From contig NZ_JAFEUV020000004.1 of the NCBI RefSeq assembly GCF_017355915.2, positions 62,001 to 126,000 on the forward strand: a DNA stretch of 64,000 bases. Reading direction: 5' to 3'. The notes beneath the pieces were generated by a model. That model was not told where the DNA came from and did not search any database. It saw only the letters and a list, made by a program, of their open reading frames with translations. The position numbers and the translations under genes were made by a program. Positions within the stretch are counted from its first letter, which is position 1, and each line of letters begins with the position of its first letter. Below are positions 42,318-51,720 of this stretch, one piece after another. The DNA is from Telluribacter roseus. Its GTDB lineage: Bacteria; Bacteroidota; Bacteroidia; Cytophagales; Spirosomataceae.

Positions 42318-44888
42318 TTAACGAATATTCAGCACCGTACCTATCCGAAAGCCCACGCCCTGGTACTGCGTACCTTTAAACTGCGATACTACCTCCACCC
42401 GGAACAGCCTTAGCAGACCATCCACCCCGTACACCAGCTCGGTATAGTGGCCGGCGCCGGGGGTAGTGAGGTAGTGCGCCTGTACGGTTTCTTTCAGCCC
42501 GGCCAGCCTCAGGAAGGGCAGCCGGGTGATCAGGAAGCGCTGCGTGGACCAAAGTACATGAGCCTGCCCGAAACTCCTCCGGGTACTGTACTCGTAGTAG
42601 GGCAACATGCGGAAGTGCGTGAGCTGGTCACCGGTCTGGAAGAAGAACTCGTTGCCCATAAAGTGCCGGTAGTCGGGGAAGTACAGGCGCCGGGCACTCA
42701 GGAAACCGCCGCCGCTGAGGGCATACTGGATGCCACTGCGCGGACCGGTATCTAGATTGTGCCGCATCCCTGCCTGCACAAAATCATAGTCTACCGCACT
42801 ACTACCGGTAGGAATGCCTTTGCGGTAATTGATCTGGAAGGTGGGACCATTGTTGTACCAGTACCGCTTCTGGCCGTTGCGGATGGCGTATCGCTGCCAG
42901 GGCCGGAGGTTCAGGTTGAGGTCCAGGAGCAGCGCCTCGTGCGTGGGGAAGCTTGTATCGGGTGTTTCGATGTTATCAGGACGATTGGGCGAAAAGCCCC
43001 GGTTCCGCCAGTCGATGTACCGGCTGGGTGACTCCAGGTTGAAGAGTTCGCTGCGCCGGGCGTACTCGAGGCCGCCCGTCAGGCTCAGGATGTCGCCGAG
43101 GTAGCGGTAGGTATAGTCGGCCCTTGCGAACTGCTTCTGGTAGATCTTCATGAAGTTCTGCTCGAAGAGCAGCGTCGTGATGCTGTTGAGGCCGGGCGGA
43201 ATGGGATTGTTCGGGTTGAACTGGTAGATGTATTCACCGCCTTCCAGTTCCAGGGTCCATTTGCGGTTGCCTACCTGCGTACGCAGGGTACCGCTGAGGC
43301 GTTCGCGCCCGAAGGAGTAGCGCGCCAGCGGCCGCAGGCTGAACCGGTAATTGTCTTTCCAGCGTTTGGTCCATTCCAGCGATGCATCAAAGGCATACCC
43401 TTCTACGGTGTTGTAGATCAGTGTCTGTAGCGGACTCTGTAAGGTGAGAGAGTGGCGGTTGGCAAAGCGGTATTGGTGCCCCATAAGCAGGTGCATGGGT
43501 CGGAACGTAGTAGAGTCGTTACGGGTACTGTCCTTATCGGCTTTGGCCTGCTTCATTACCTTGATGCTATCCTGAATCTCGTAGCTTTTTACTTCCAGCT
43601 GGGTAAGGGGTACCGGCCGCAGTGCTTCCCAGTAGGTTGTATCGCGCCTGTTGGCCAGGGAGTCGATGGTAACGGAGTCCTGTCGTACGGCCCGTACGTC
43701 TTCGCCCTGCTGCTTACGCTCCTTACGCTGCTCTTTTTCGTAACTTTTAATAATTTTGCGGAAGTTCTTGGTGGAGAACTCCTTCTGCTGCTCAATCATC
43801 TTTTCCAGGTTGGCTTTACGTTGAGTCTGGGCGGTTTCGGGCTCCTTTTTATGGTCGTTGATCACAATTTCTTCCCGCAGGGCCGGGTCTACGTCCAGCT
43901 TCTGATAGGTCATGGACACCACGTACTTAAATTCACCCGCGAAACCCAGGTACCCGCCTTCCAGCCTGAACTGCTGATTTACAGGCAGCCATACATTCTG
44001 AATGGGGGTAAATAGTTGCTTTACATCTATGTTTAATCCCTGTCTGGTCGTTTTCAGATCGAAGCTATGGATGGCCCACCGGTCCTCGATAATATAGATA
44101 CTCCCCTTGAATACGCCTTCGCCGTAGGCCCTGGGTACTACCCGTATCTTATTCACTATTTCGCCCCGGTCTTCAAAAAAGCCTTCGTACTCAAACTTAT
44201 AGTAGTTGAAGGCCTTGGGCGAAAGGGGCGTAACGGCATCGGCTACCTCAGGGCTGTAAAAGCTGGCCAGTACATACTGATTAGGAGTAGGGGTACTGTT
44301 GTCGAGGCTGTTGCGGGTAGAGAGGATGCGCTGGTTGTAAGTATTGGGGCGGCGGTAGCTGATCTCGGCCACGCTCTCGTTCAGGAATACCTTTCCCTCC
44401 TGTACCCCTTCTTTTTTCAGCTTTCTTTCCAGCAGGAAGGGGATCTTGGTGGGCAGGGCGGTGCTGCGGGTGTAGGCACGGGCGGTGTAGCCCCTTACCT
44501 GCAGCTGGTGAAAGCGCGCCTTGGCAATGGCCCGCCGCATGATGCTATACGCGGGATCTTCCTTACCCTTACCTATCTGTACTTCACCCAGGTTGAGCGG
44601 CTGCTCTTCCAGTACTACGTTCTGCTCTACGAAGTCAGCACCTATGGTGACGGAGCGGGTAACGGTACGGAAGCCCAGGTACTGGAACAGGATCTCGTAA
44701 CGGCCCGGCTCGAGGTCCAGTTCGTAGCGCCCTTCGGCGTTGGACAGGGTGCCCAGGCTGGTGCCTTGTACCAGTATGCCCGAGTAGGGGAGTGGCTCGC
44801 CCTGCGCGGTGGTAATACGTCCGCGAATACCTCCGGCCTGCAGGAGTTGGGTGCTCAGAAGGAAGAGAAGTACTGCTACAATTCGCAT
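42318..44888 (-). CDS. DUF5686 outer-membrane protein with CarboxypepD-like domain
   Basis: 856 aa from ATG 44888 (MRIVAVLLFLLSTQLLQAGG, signal peptide). The N-terminal regulatory domain (GIRGRITTAQGEPLPYSGIL) is followed by the DUF5686 core, with YSIMRRAIAKARFHQLQV at ~105-122. A basic and acidic coiled region lies near 350-400 (KKEPETAQTQRKANLEKMIE). The C-terminal half is a barrel with many aromatic strands. It is a widespread Bacteroidota outer-membrane family of unknown function. Confidence 0.88.
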   Translation of the reverse strand: MRIVAVLLFLLSTQLLQAGGIRGRITTAQGEPLPYSGILVQGTSLGTLSNAEGRYELDLEPGRYEILFQYLGFRTVTRSVTIGADFVEQNVVLEEQPLNLGEVQIGKGKEDPAYSIMRRAIAKARFHQLQVRGYTARAYTRSTALPTKIPFLLERKLKKEGVQEGKVFLNESVAEISYRRPNTYNQRILSTRNSLDNSTPTPNQYVLASFYSPEVADAVTPLSPKAFNYYKFEYEGFFEDRGEIVNKIRVVPRAYGEGVFKGSIYIIEDRWAIHSFDLKTTRQGLNIDVKQLFTPIQNVWLPVNQQFRLEGGYLGFAGEFKYVVSMTYQKLDVDPALREEIVINDHKKEPETAQTQRKANLEKMIEQQKEFSTKNFRKIIKSYEKEQRKERKQQGEDVRAVRQDSVTIDSLANRRDTTYWEALRPVPLTQLEVKSYEIQDSIKVMKQAKADKDSTRNDSTTFRPMHLLMGHQYRFANRHSLTLQSPLQTLIYNTVEGYAFDASLEWTKRWKDNYRFSLRPLARYSFGRERLSGTLRTQVGNRKWTLELEGGEYIYQFNPNNPIPPGLNSITTLLFEQNFMKIYQKQFARADYTYRYLGDILSLTGGLEYARRSELFNLESPSRYIDWRNRGFSPNRPDNIETPDTSFPTHEALLLDLNLNLRPWQRYAIRNGQKRYWYNNGPTFQINYRKGIPTGSSAVDYDFVQAGMRHNLDTGPRSGIQYALSGGGFLSARRLYFPDYRHFMGNEFFFQTGDQLTHFRMLPYYEYSTRRSFGQAHVLWSTQRFLITRLPFLRLAGLKETVQAHYLTTPGAGHYTELVYGVDGLLRLFRVEVVSQFKGTQYQGVGFRIGTVLNIR

Positions 44889-44993
44889 AAGTAGATAATC
44901 ATCGGACAGAAGATGCAACAAGTAGGGTTTAGGTAGTAAGAACGATCAATGTACGCAGGATATTGATAGGAGCCATACAGGTCCCATACGAAT

Positions 44994-46145
44994 CTAATCC
45001 ATCGGATCACCCAGAATATCCTTGATGTAAATCTCCTGCACCAGTGTAATCATCACCACCAGGGCGGGTATGGCGATGACCGTACCGGCCAGTCCAAAGA
45101 TAGCTCCCCCCAGTAAAGCTCCCAGCATCAGCAGGGTAGGGGGCAGTGAAACGGTCTGCTGCTGGACGAGTGGCACCACCAGAAAACTTTCGATTTGCTG
45201 AACTATGATGTACACCAGTCCCACCCAGATAACCGAATCCGGATCGTACGAAAAGGCTACCAGCAGACCCGGCAGCGCCCCCACCAGGGGACCAATAAAG
45301 GGAACAAAGTCGAAGATGAATATAATAACCCCAAGTACCAGTGCCAGGGGTACGCCTATGATCTCAAGGCCGATCCAGGTAAGTATACCTACCGCAAGCA
45401 TGGCAATGAACTGACCCAGTAGCCAGCCTTCCAGTTTTTCGGCCACCTTGCCAATGACTTGGTAGGCACGCGGCCGGGTAGGTATGGGAAAAAGGCTCAC
45501 AAAACCATTGACGTATAGCTTTGGGTTGAGGGCCAGGAAAAATCCCCCCGCCAGAATCACCAGCAGGTACGTAATAAAGGCGAATAAGCCGCCTACTATT
45601 CCGGTCAGCTTCCCAAAGGTATTGCCAAACTGCGGCTGTGGGTCAGTGGGTAAGTACGATAGTACGAAGCGGCCCACTCCGGACTGGTTGAGGGTACTTT
45701 CGACCTGTTCGATGGCCGGAGGTAATTTTTCGGTCAGGGTAGTAAACTGCTCGGAGATCTGCGGGGCGGCGTAGGTAATGAAGCCGCCTATAAACGCAAA
45801 TAGCAGCAGGGTAGCTATACTTACTCCCCAGCGATCCGACATATGAGGAGCAATCCGCTGTATATTATGCGCAATAGCCCGAAGTAGTACCGCAAATAAC
45901 ACCGATCCAAAGCCCAGCAGTAGTATGCTCTGACTAGCCCAAAGGAGTAGGACCAGCAGGCACAGGATGATGGTAATACCTACGGCAATGGTGACTTTCT
46001 GGGGGTAGGTGAAGTCAGCAGAAGGAGGCGTTGACTGTGGTAGTACCACCTGGGCCGGGTCCGTCGGACGTTGCCGGGGTACTTCGCCTGATTGGGTGGC
46101 CTCCCTGGGTGACAGTCGGAGTTTAGGTCGTATATTCTTAAGCAT
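44994..46145 (-). CDS. AI-2E family transporter (YdiK/PerM-like)
   Basis: 383 aa. A hydrophilic ~45 aa N-terminus precedes about seven to eight transmembrane helices, including VTIAVGITIILCLLVLLLWA and ILLLGFGSVLFAVLL. Family residues near the end are IFIFDFVPFIGPLVGALPGL and GLVYIIVQQIESFLVVPLVQ. Members export autoinducer-2 (TqsA) or exchange Na+/H+; the actual cargo here is unknown. It is a single gene with fbaA upstream on the same strand, separated by that gene's terminator. Confidence 0.9.
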   Translation of the reverse strand: MLKNIRPKLRLSPREATQSGEVPRQRPTDPAQVVLPQSTPPSADFTYPQKVTIAVGITIILCLLVLLLWASQSILLLGFGSVLFAVLLRAIAHNIQRIAPHMSDRWGVSIATLLLFAFIGGFITYAAPQISEQFTTLTEKLPPAIEQVESTLNQSGVGRFVLSYLPTDPQPQFGNTFGKLTGIVGGLFAFITYLLVILAGGFFLALNPKLYVNGFVSLFPIPTRPRAYQVIGKVAEKLEGWLLGQFIAMLAVGILTWIGLEIIGVPLALVLGVIIFIFDFVPFIGPLVGALPGLLVAFSYDPDSVIWVGLVYIIVQQIESFLVVPLVQQQTVSLPPTLLMLGALLGGAIFGLAGTVIAIPALVVMITLVQEIYIKDILGDPMD

Positions 46146-46248
46146 AGCTGCATAGGTTGTTAGTTGTATAACCCCCTACCGCCCAAATTGTGAGTTCAAA
46201 TAGCTATAAATGTGGCCTTTGCTCACATAGAGCCAGGTACTTTTACTA

Positions 46249-46278
46249 AAAAAGGCGGCCCTCAGGAGCCGCCTTTTT
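46249..46278 (-). terminator. terminator of fbaA
   Basis: AAAAAGGCGGC (46249-46259) pairs with GCCGCCTTTTT (46268-46278). It lies 29 nt after the fbaA stop on the minus strand and prevents read-through into the transporter gene. Confidence 0.88.
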
Positions 46279-46307
46279 CTATCACTAAGCTATTAGCCGC
46301 CAACTGA

Positions 46308-47387
46308 TTAAGCCAGGCGGTTGATGCAGTTGAGGTCTTCGAAAGCAACTTTCAGACGCTCTACCATGTTTTCCTCGCCTTTGCGTAGCCATACGCGTGG
46401 GTCGTAGTACTTCTTGTTAGGCGCATCCTCACCCTCAGGGTTACCCAGCTGCGTCTGCAGGTACGCTTCCTTGGCGTGGTAGTACTTCAGGAGACCTTCC
46501 CAGGTAGACCACTGGATATCGGTATCGATGTTCATCTTGATGGCACCGTACTCGATCGCTTCGCGGATTTCTTCGCGGGTCGAGCCTGATCCACCGTGGA
46601 AAACGAAGTTTACGGGCAATGCGTCGGTATTGAACTTCTGCTGGATGTACTCCTGTGAGTTTTTCAGGATGATCGGCTGGAGCTTCACGTTACCGGGCTT
46701 GTATACACCATGTACGTTACCGAAAGCAGCCGCAATAGTAAAGTTAGGTGAAATCTTTAGCAGCTCTTCGTAGGCATGCGCTACTTCCTCGGGCTGAGTA
46801 TATAGTTTAGAGCTATCCACGTCGCTGTTATCCACGCCGTCTTCTTCTCCACCCGTTACTCCCAGTTCGATTTCGATGGTCATGCCCATTTTGGCCATGC
46901 GCTCGAAGTACTTGCACGAGATCTCGATATTCTCTTCCAGCGACTCTTCCGACAGGTCAAGCATGTGTGAGCTGTACAGAGGCTTACCGTACTGATCAAA
47001 GTGACGCTCACCAGCTTCCAGCAGACCGTCGATCCAGGGAAGCAGTTTTTTGGCACAGTGGTCAGTATGCAGGATTACGGGTACTCCGTATAGTTCGGCC
47101 ATCTGATGAACGTGCATCGCGCCTGAGATACCTCCGGCGATAGCGGCCTGCTGATTTGTATTAGATAAGCTCTTACCGGCGTAGAAGCTGGCACCACCGT
47201 TGGAGAACTGGATAATAACAGGACTATTCACCGCACGGGCGGCTTCGAGTACAGCATTTACTGAGTTAGTTCCTACTACATTGACGGCAGGCAGGGCGTA
47301 GTTGTTTTCGTTGGCATGACGGAAGATTTCACTTACTCCCTCGCCCGTTACTACTCCGGGCTTAAAGCGGGTCATGGTTTCGCTCAT
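46308..47387 (-). CDS. fbaA: class II fructose-bisphosphate aldolase
   Basis: 359 aa, the same length as the E. coli class IIA enzyme. Zinc and substrate motifs are in order: ILHTDHCAKKLLPWID, IEIELGVTGGEEDGVDNS, FGNVHGVYKPGNVKL, FVFHGGSGSTREEI and GAIKMNIDTDIQW. It splits fructose-1,6-bisphosphate into DHAP and glyceraldehyde-3-phosphate in glycolysis and catalyses the reverse reaction in gluconeogenesis. It is monocistronic with its own terminator. A palindrome (ATTATTTC-AA-GAAATAAT, 47401-47418) lies 13 nt before its start. Confidence 0.97.
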   Translation of the reverse strand: MSETMTRFKPGVVTGEGVSEIFRHANENNYALPAVNVVGTNSVNAVLEAARAVNSPVIIQFSNGGASFYAGKSLSNTNQQAAIAGGISGAMHVHQMAELYGVPVILHTDHCAKKLLPWIDGLLEAGERHFDQYGKPLYSSHMLDLSEESLEENIEISCKYFERMAKMGMTIEIELGVTGGEEDGVDNSDVDSSKLYTQPEEVAHAYEELLKISPNFTIAAAFGNVHGVYKPGNVKLQPIILKNSQEYIQQKFNTDALPVNFVFHGGSGSTREEIREAIEYGAIKMNIDTDIQWSTWEGLLKYYHAKEAYLQTQLGNPEGEDAPNKKYYDPRVWLRKGEENMVERLKVAFEDLNCINRLA

Positions 47388-47648
47388 GGTAATAAAAGAG
47401 ATTATTTCAAGAAATAATTTTGCAAAACTGGCTTATTGCCAAATTTTAGCTATCCGTTGCAAGTTAGCTATTTTAAGGGAGAATGAAGCATACCCCAGCC
47501 GATATTGGTAGTTGATTCCACCCATGTATCAGTTTGCTGCTGACTTTCCCCCAATCTATATATCTTTGGAGGTAACAAGGCCGGTCTGTTTGTTGTTTTT
47601 GCTGAAAAGTACCAGATGCCAGCGGCGGTCCTAAAAGAGTTTTTTGCA

Positions 47649-47903
47649 ATGAATCCCAAACTGATCAAAACCCTTCTTATAGCCGGAGCTATCGGTTTTT
47701 TTATCATGTGGCTGCTGGAGCTCCAGCGCACCGATATCAAGGATAGTTACTGGCTTATTCTGTTGTGTATAACCTGTTTGCTCTCTTTTCAGTACTACCG
47801 TATCAAAATCGGTGAAACGGGAATACCTACGGGAGAGAAACCAAAGGATGCTGGCCCTACTGGTACCAAAAAAGCATCTCCTACCAAACGTAAAAGGAAA
47901 TGA
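47649..47903 (+). CDS. small membrane protein, unknown
   Basis: 84 aa from ATG 47649 (MNPKLIKTLLIAGAIGFFIM). Two transmembrane helices (about 7-24 and 36-50) are followed by a basic hydrophilic tail ending KASPTKRKRK. No family was recognised. Its stop overlaps the start of the CBS/CorC gene (ATGA), so the two are translationally coupled and the product may assist that membrane protein. Confidence 0.75.
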   Translation: MNPKLIKTLLIAGAIGFFIMWLLELQRTDIKDSYWLILLCITCLLSFQYYRIKIGETGIPTGEKPKDAGPTGTKKASPTKRKRK

Positions 47904-49090
47904 TCATACCTCAGTTGATACTTGCGGTCCTGTTTTTTCTGCTGGCGGGCTACTATGGTGCCGTGCGGGCCTTGCTGCTCGAGGCACCATTTGACTGGCA
48001 CCGGCTCCGGCAGGAGGAGGACGGTACCTTTCACCAGGCGGTATACTGGCGCCGTATGCTCAGGATGGCCCGGCTACTGGTGGTAGCGCTGGGGTGCTTC
48101 TGCCTGGTGGCCGCGGGGTACTCACTCCTTACCGATGCTCTGCTGCTGCATCCGGCGCTGGCCGTAGCGGTACTGCTGCTGGTGGCGCTGGTGCTGTGGC
48201 TATCGGCCTATATGCTGTGGATGAATGTGGGGCGTAAACGGGTATTTAGGATCGAGGCGTTTCCGATCAGGTTTGCCGAATGGGTACTTACGCCTATCTA
48301 CTGGATGCTGGAGCCTTTGATCAAAGAAAAGACGGGGGACGGTAAAGCCACCAGTACGCGTGATGAAACGGCCGCGGCCGATGATCCCGAGTTTGAGGAT
48401 CACAGCATCGAAGAGCGGATGTTTATCAACGCGCTCGATTTTAAGGATGTCCGAATCCGCGACTGTATGATTCCGCGCACCGAAATTTCGGCCGTGAGTC
48501 TGGACGATTCCATTGAGGATCTCCGGCAGGCGTTCATTACCAGCGGACACTCCAAGATCATCGTCTACCGCGACTCGGTGGATGAGGTCGTGGGCTACTG
48601 CCACTCGCTCGCCCTGTTTCGCAAGCCCAAGGAAATCAGCAGCATTATTACTCCTATCCTCATAGTACCCGAAGCCATGCCGGCCAGTGACCTCATGCTG
48701 CGTTTTCTGGAAGAGCGTAAGAGTCTGGCCTTGGTGGTGGATGAGTTTGGAGGTACCTCAGGACTGGTGAGCGTTGAGGACGTAGTGGAGCAGATATTTG
48801 GCGAGATACAGGATGAATACGATAGTACCGAAGACTGGACGGAGCGTCAGGTTGACGAAAATACCTATATATTCAGTGCCCGCCACGAGATAGACTACCT
48901 CAACGAAAAGTACGACTGGGAACTACCCGAAGGAGACTACGATACACTGGCCGGTCTGCTGATCAATATTCACGGAGACTTACCTAAGGTCAACGACGAA
49001 ATCAACCTCCCGCCTTTTACGTTCAAGATCGTATCCATGCAGGATACCCGCATCGAGTTGGTCCGGCTGTCGGTAGAGGATGAGGAATAA
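47900..49090 (+). CDS. CNNM/CorC-type hemolysin family protein with CBS pair
   Basis: 396 aa. Three hydrophobic segments in the first ~115 residues form a short membrane part related to DUF21. A CBS pair spans ~180-300 (DCMIPRTEISAVSLDDSIED, GHSKIIVYRDSVDEVVGYCH, ALVVDEFGGTSGLVSVEDVV), and a C-terminal CorC/HlyC domain ends in GDLPKVNDEINLPPFTFKIV. In this family the CBS pair binds ATP-Mg and the protein affects Mg2+/Co2+ efflux. The membrane region is shorter than in standard DUF21 proteins. Confidence 0.9.
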   Translation: MIIPQLILAVLFFLLAGYYGAVRALLLEAPFDWHRLRQEEDGTFHQAVYWRRMLRMARLLVVALGCFCLVAAGYSLLTDALLLHPALAVAVLLLVALVLWLSAYMLWMNVGRKRVFRIEAFPIRFAEWVLTPIYWMLEPLIKEKTGDGKATSTRDETAAADDPEFEDHSIEERMFINALDFKDVRIRDCMIPRTEISAVSLDDSIEDLRQAFITSGHSKIIVYRDSVDEVVGYCHSLALFRKPKEISSIITPILIVPEAMPASDLMLRFLEERKSLALVVDEFGGTSGLVSVEDVVEQIFGEIQDEYDSTEDWTERQVDENTYIFSARHEIDYLNEKYDWELPEGDYDTLAGLLINIHGDLPKVNDEINLPPFTFKIVSMQDTRIELVRLSVEDEE

Positions 49091-49108
49091 CTATCATAAC
49101 GATAATAC

Positions 49109-49148
49109 AGCAGAAGGGGCCGCATACAACTATGCGGCCCCTTCTGCT
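49109..49148. terminator. 18 bp terminator hairpin after the CorC gene
   Basis: Arms 49109-49126 and 49131-49148 are perfectly complementary around CAAC. The flanks lack a long T-run, but the stem is strong and lies between convergent genes. Confidence 0.75.
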
Positions 49149-49219
49149 AGTAATGTTTGTATAGATCAAAGATTACCCCTTGCTCAGTAACAAGTGATGT
49201 AGTTTCTATGATGAATGGA

Positions 49220-49594
49220 TTACTGGGTGTCAGGTAGTATCACATTATCATCTACTTGTGTGGCCCCGGCAGCGTTCAGAATACGGGCCGCACGACTGGC
49301 TTCTTCCGGCGAGTCAGCGCGTACCGAAACCATCGAACCAGTCGGAGTGGCTATTTGGGTGAATTTTTCCAGATAGTGGTGGTGCGCGTTCCCGAAGAGG
49401 GAGTGCAGGTAATTCTTGACGGTATCTTCTTCTTCGTACTCGCTGCTTTGCAAGCGATTAGCGTTCTGTCCGTCGCCGCCTTGTCGGTAGAAGCCGACTA
49501 CCTTTGAGGTATCAAAGCCATCCGCAAGCAGTTGACTCTCTGCCTGTCTTGCCTCTTCGGAAGAGTCAAATATTCCTATTATTGTCTGTCCCAT
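49220..49594 (-). CDS. general stress protein 17M-like protein
   Basis: 124 aa. A ferredoxin-like fold at the N-terminus (TIIGIFDSSEEARQAESQLL) and a second related segment (GSMVSVRADSPEEASRAARI) resemble the GSP17M-like domain of the YsnF/YflT family. It is cytoplasmic, and its expression in other bacteria follows general stress. It is a single small gene, convergent with the CorC gene. No ligand or catalytic site is known. Confidence 0.7.
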   Translation of the reverse strand: MGQTIIGIFDSSEEARQAESQLLADGFDTSKVVGFYRQGGDGQNANRLQSSEYEEEDTVKNYLHSLFGNAHHHYLEKFTQIATPTGSMVSVRADSPEEASRAARILNAAGATQVDDNVILPDTQ

Positions 49595-49739
49595 AATGAT
49601 TCTTTTTATAGGTTTAGTTGAACATCAATTTCTGAGTCAAGCTATTCCTCGCCTGTAGAGTACTCTTTCTATATCTCCAACTAAGTACCCCCACAGTTGT
49701 TTTTGACCGGAGGCTGTTTGCTTGCAGAGAGTAGCTCGT

Positions 49740-49768
49740 AAAAAAAGCCTGCCCCGGTAGGAGCAGAC
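49740..49768 (-). terminator. terminator of the GMC oxidoreductase gene
   Basis: On the minus strand GTCTGCTCC pairs with GGGGCAGGC (two G:U pairs) around TACC, followed by a run of T. It lies 31 nt after the stop. Confidence 0.75.
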
Positions 49769-49799
49769 TCATCAATATAAGTATAAAGGCTGGTATTAC

Positions 49800-51512
49800 T
49801 TATAACTCCAGCGCCTTCATTTGTTTGACGGCGTGGTCTGCCGCACGGGCCGTAAGGGCCATGTAGGTCAGCGAGGGATTTTGGGTGGAAGTGGAGGTCA
49901 TGCAGGAGCCGTCGGTGACGAATACGTTCTTACAGCTATGCAGCTGGTTCCACTTGTTCAGGAGCGAGGTCTTTGCATCACGACCCATGCGTACACCGCC
50001 CATTTCGTGATTTTCGTTGCCGGGAGTACGCCTGGTGTCGACGGGTCTGATGTTGGTAAAGCCCGCCTTCTCGTACATGTCCGTAAACTGCTCGTGAAAG
50101 TCTTTGAGCATCCGGGCATCGTTGTCGTCGTACCCGATCGAGATGCGTAGCTGGGGCAGACCGTACAGGTCCGTTAGCTGCTTATCCAGCTGTACGGTGC
50201 TGCTCTCTTTCGGAAGGGTCTCGCCCATCATGCCGGCATAGATCTGCCAGTTGCCCCATTTAAGAGTATGCAGATTCTCTTTTAGCGCCGCGCCGAGTCC
50301 CTCCTGGCTCTGGTAGGTACCTCGGGTAGCGGAAAACGAAGCTGCGTAGCCCCGAAGGAAATCCGTTTCCTGCTTATGTACATTCCGAAAGCGAGGAATA
50401 TAGCTGCTGTTGGGGCGGCGACCGTCGTTGGTTGTTTCCAGGTGTCCTTCGTACTCGGCCAGTACCCGGCCCCGGTAGCTGTGGAAGGCCATGTACTTGC
50501 CCAGCAACTCGTTGTCATTGCCAAGTCCGATGGGGAAGCGGCTTGATGTGGAGTTGAGCAGGATCAGGTTGGTATTCAGAGGCGAAGCGTTCACAAAGAT
50601 AATGCGGGCGTAGAACTCGATCATCTCTTTGGTATGTGCGTCTATTACCCGCACTCCGGTAGCTTTCTGCTTCTTGTCGTCGTAAATAATAGAGTGTACT
50701 ACCGAGTGGGGGCGCAGGGTCATGTTGCCGGTCTTGGCGGCCCAGGGTATGGTAGTGGAATTACTGCTGTAATACCCCCCGAACGGACAGCCCCGGTCGC
50801 AGAGGGTACGGTGCTGACATTGCGCCCGGCCCTGCTGGTGGTGGATAGGCTGCGGCTGGGTCAGGTGAGCCGCCCGGCCTATGATCACGTGTCGGTCCTG
50901 ATAGAGTTGCGATACTTTCTGCTGAAAGTGCTTCTCCACGCAGCTCATCTCATGCGGCGGCAGAAACTCACCATCGGGTAGAGTAGGCAGGCCATCTTTA
51001 TTCCCCGTTATACCGGCGAACTTCTCCACGTAGCTGTACCAGGGAGCCAGGTCGGCGTAGCGGATGGGCCAGTCGACGGCAAAGCTATCCCGAGCCGGTC
51101 CCTCAAAGTCAAAGTCGCTCCAGCGCTGGGTCTGCCGCCCCCAGATCAATGACCGTCCACCCACCTGGTACGCTTTGATCCAGTCGTAGGGACGATCCTG
51201 GATGTATTCTTGTTCGGCATCTTTGGTAAAGAAATGGGCGGAGTCTTCCCGGAACGCGTAGTTTTTACTGCCAATGGGATAGTCTTTCTGTATAGCCAGG
51301 GGGACCCGGCCGCGGTGCTCCAGCTCCCAGGGATTCAGATTGGTAGTAGGGTAGTCGGTAACGTGCTTGACATCGCGCCCCCGCTCCAGTACCAGCGTCT
51401 TGAGCCCTTTCTCAGAAAGCTCTTTCGCCGCCCAACCCCCACTGATCCCCGACCCAATGACAATGGCATCATAGGTACGCGCTTTGGTGCTATCTATATT
51501 AAGGTAGGACAC
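49800..51512 (-). CDS. GMC family FAD-dependent oxidoreductase
   Basis: 570 aa. The FAD-binding Rossmann is YDAIVIGSGISGGWAAKELS near residue 14, with LVLERGRDVKHV. The middle has CDRGCPFGGYYSSNSTTIPW, similar to the GMC subfamily that partners with a gluconate 2-dehydrogenase subunit 3-like protein. The C-terminus carries NHEMGGVRMG and the active-site FVTDGSCMTSTSTQNPSLTY. It oxidises an alcohol or sugar, probably near the membrane. The usual subunit 3 gene is not adjacent. Confidence 0.9.
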   Translation of the reverse strand: MSYLNIDSTKARTYDAIVIGSGISGGWAAKELSEKGLKTLVLERGRDVKHVTDYPTTNLNPWELEHRGRVPLAIQKDYPIGSKNYAFREDSAHFFTKDAEQEYIQDRPYDWIKAYQVGGRSLIWGRQTQRWSDFDFEGPARDSFAVDWPIRYADLAPWYSYVEKFAGITGNKDGLPTLPDGEFLPPHEMSCVEKHFQQKVSQLYQDRHVIIGRAAHLTQPQPIHHQQGRAQCQHRTLCDRGCPFGGYYSSNSTTIPWAAKTGNMTLRPHSVVHSIIYDDKKQKATGVRVIDAHTKEMIEFYARIIFVNASPLNTNLILLNSTSSRFPIGLGNDNELLGKYMAFHSYRGRVLAEYEGHLETTNDGRRPNSSYIPRFRNVHKQETDFLRGYAASFSATRGTYQSQEGLGAALKENLHTLKWGNWQIYAGMMGETLPKESSTVQLDKQLTDLYGLPQLRISIGYDDNDARMLKDFHEQFTDMYEKAGFTNIRPVDTRRTPGNENHEMGGVRMGRDAKTSLLNKWNQLHSCKNVFVTDGSCMTSTSTQNPSLTYMALTARAADHAVKQMKALEL

Positions 51513-51720
51513 GGTTGAATGCTGAATTGGGAATTATGAATTCTGAATTAAGTCTGCTATAGAAGCAAAAGAAGCCAGCCTTTAGTTTCTAATTAGCAAA
51601 TCCACGGTTGTTCAATGAGCTCATATAATTCTTTATGATCACTGGTAATTGCTCATTGGTCACTGTAACCCCTCCCTTCACTCAATTACAATTCACCGCG
51701 CGGCGGCCGCTCATTCGCCA

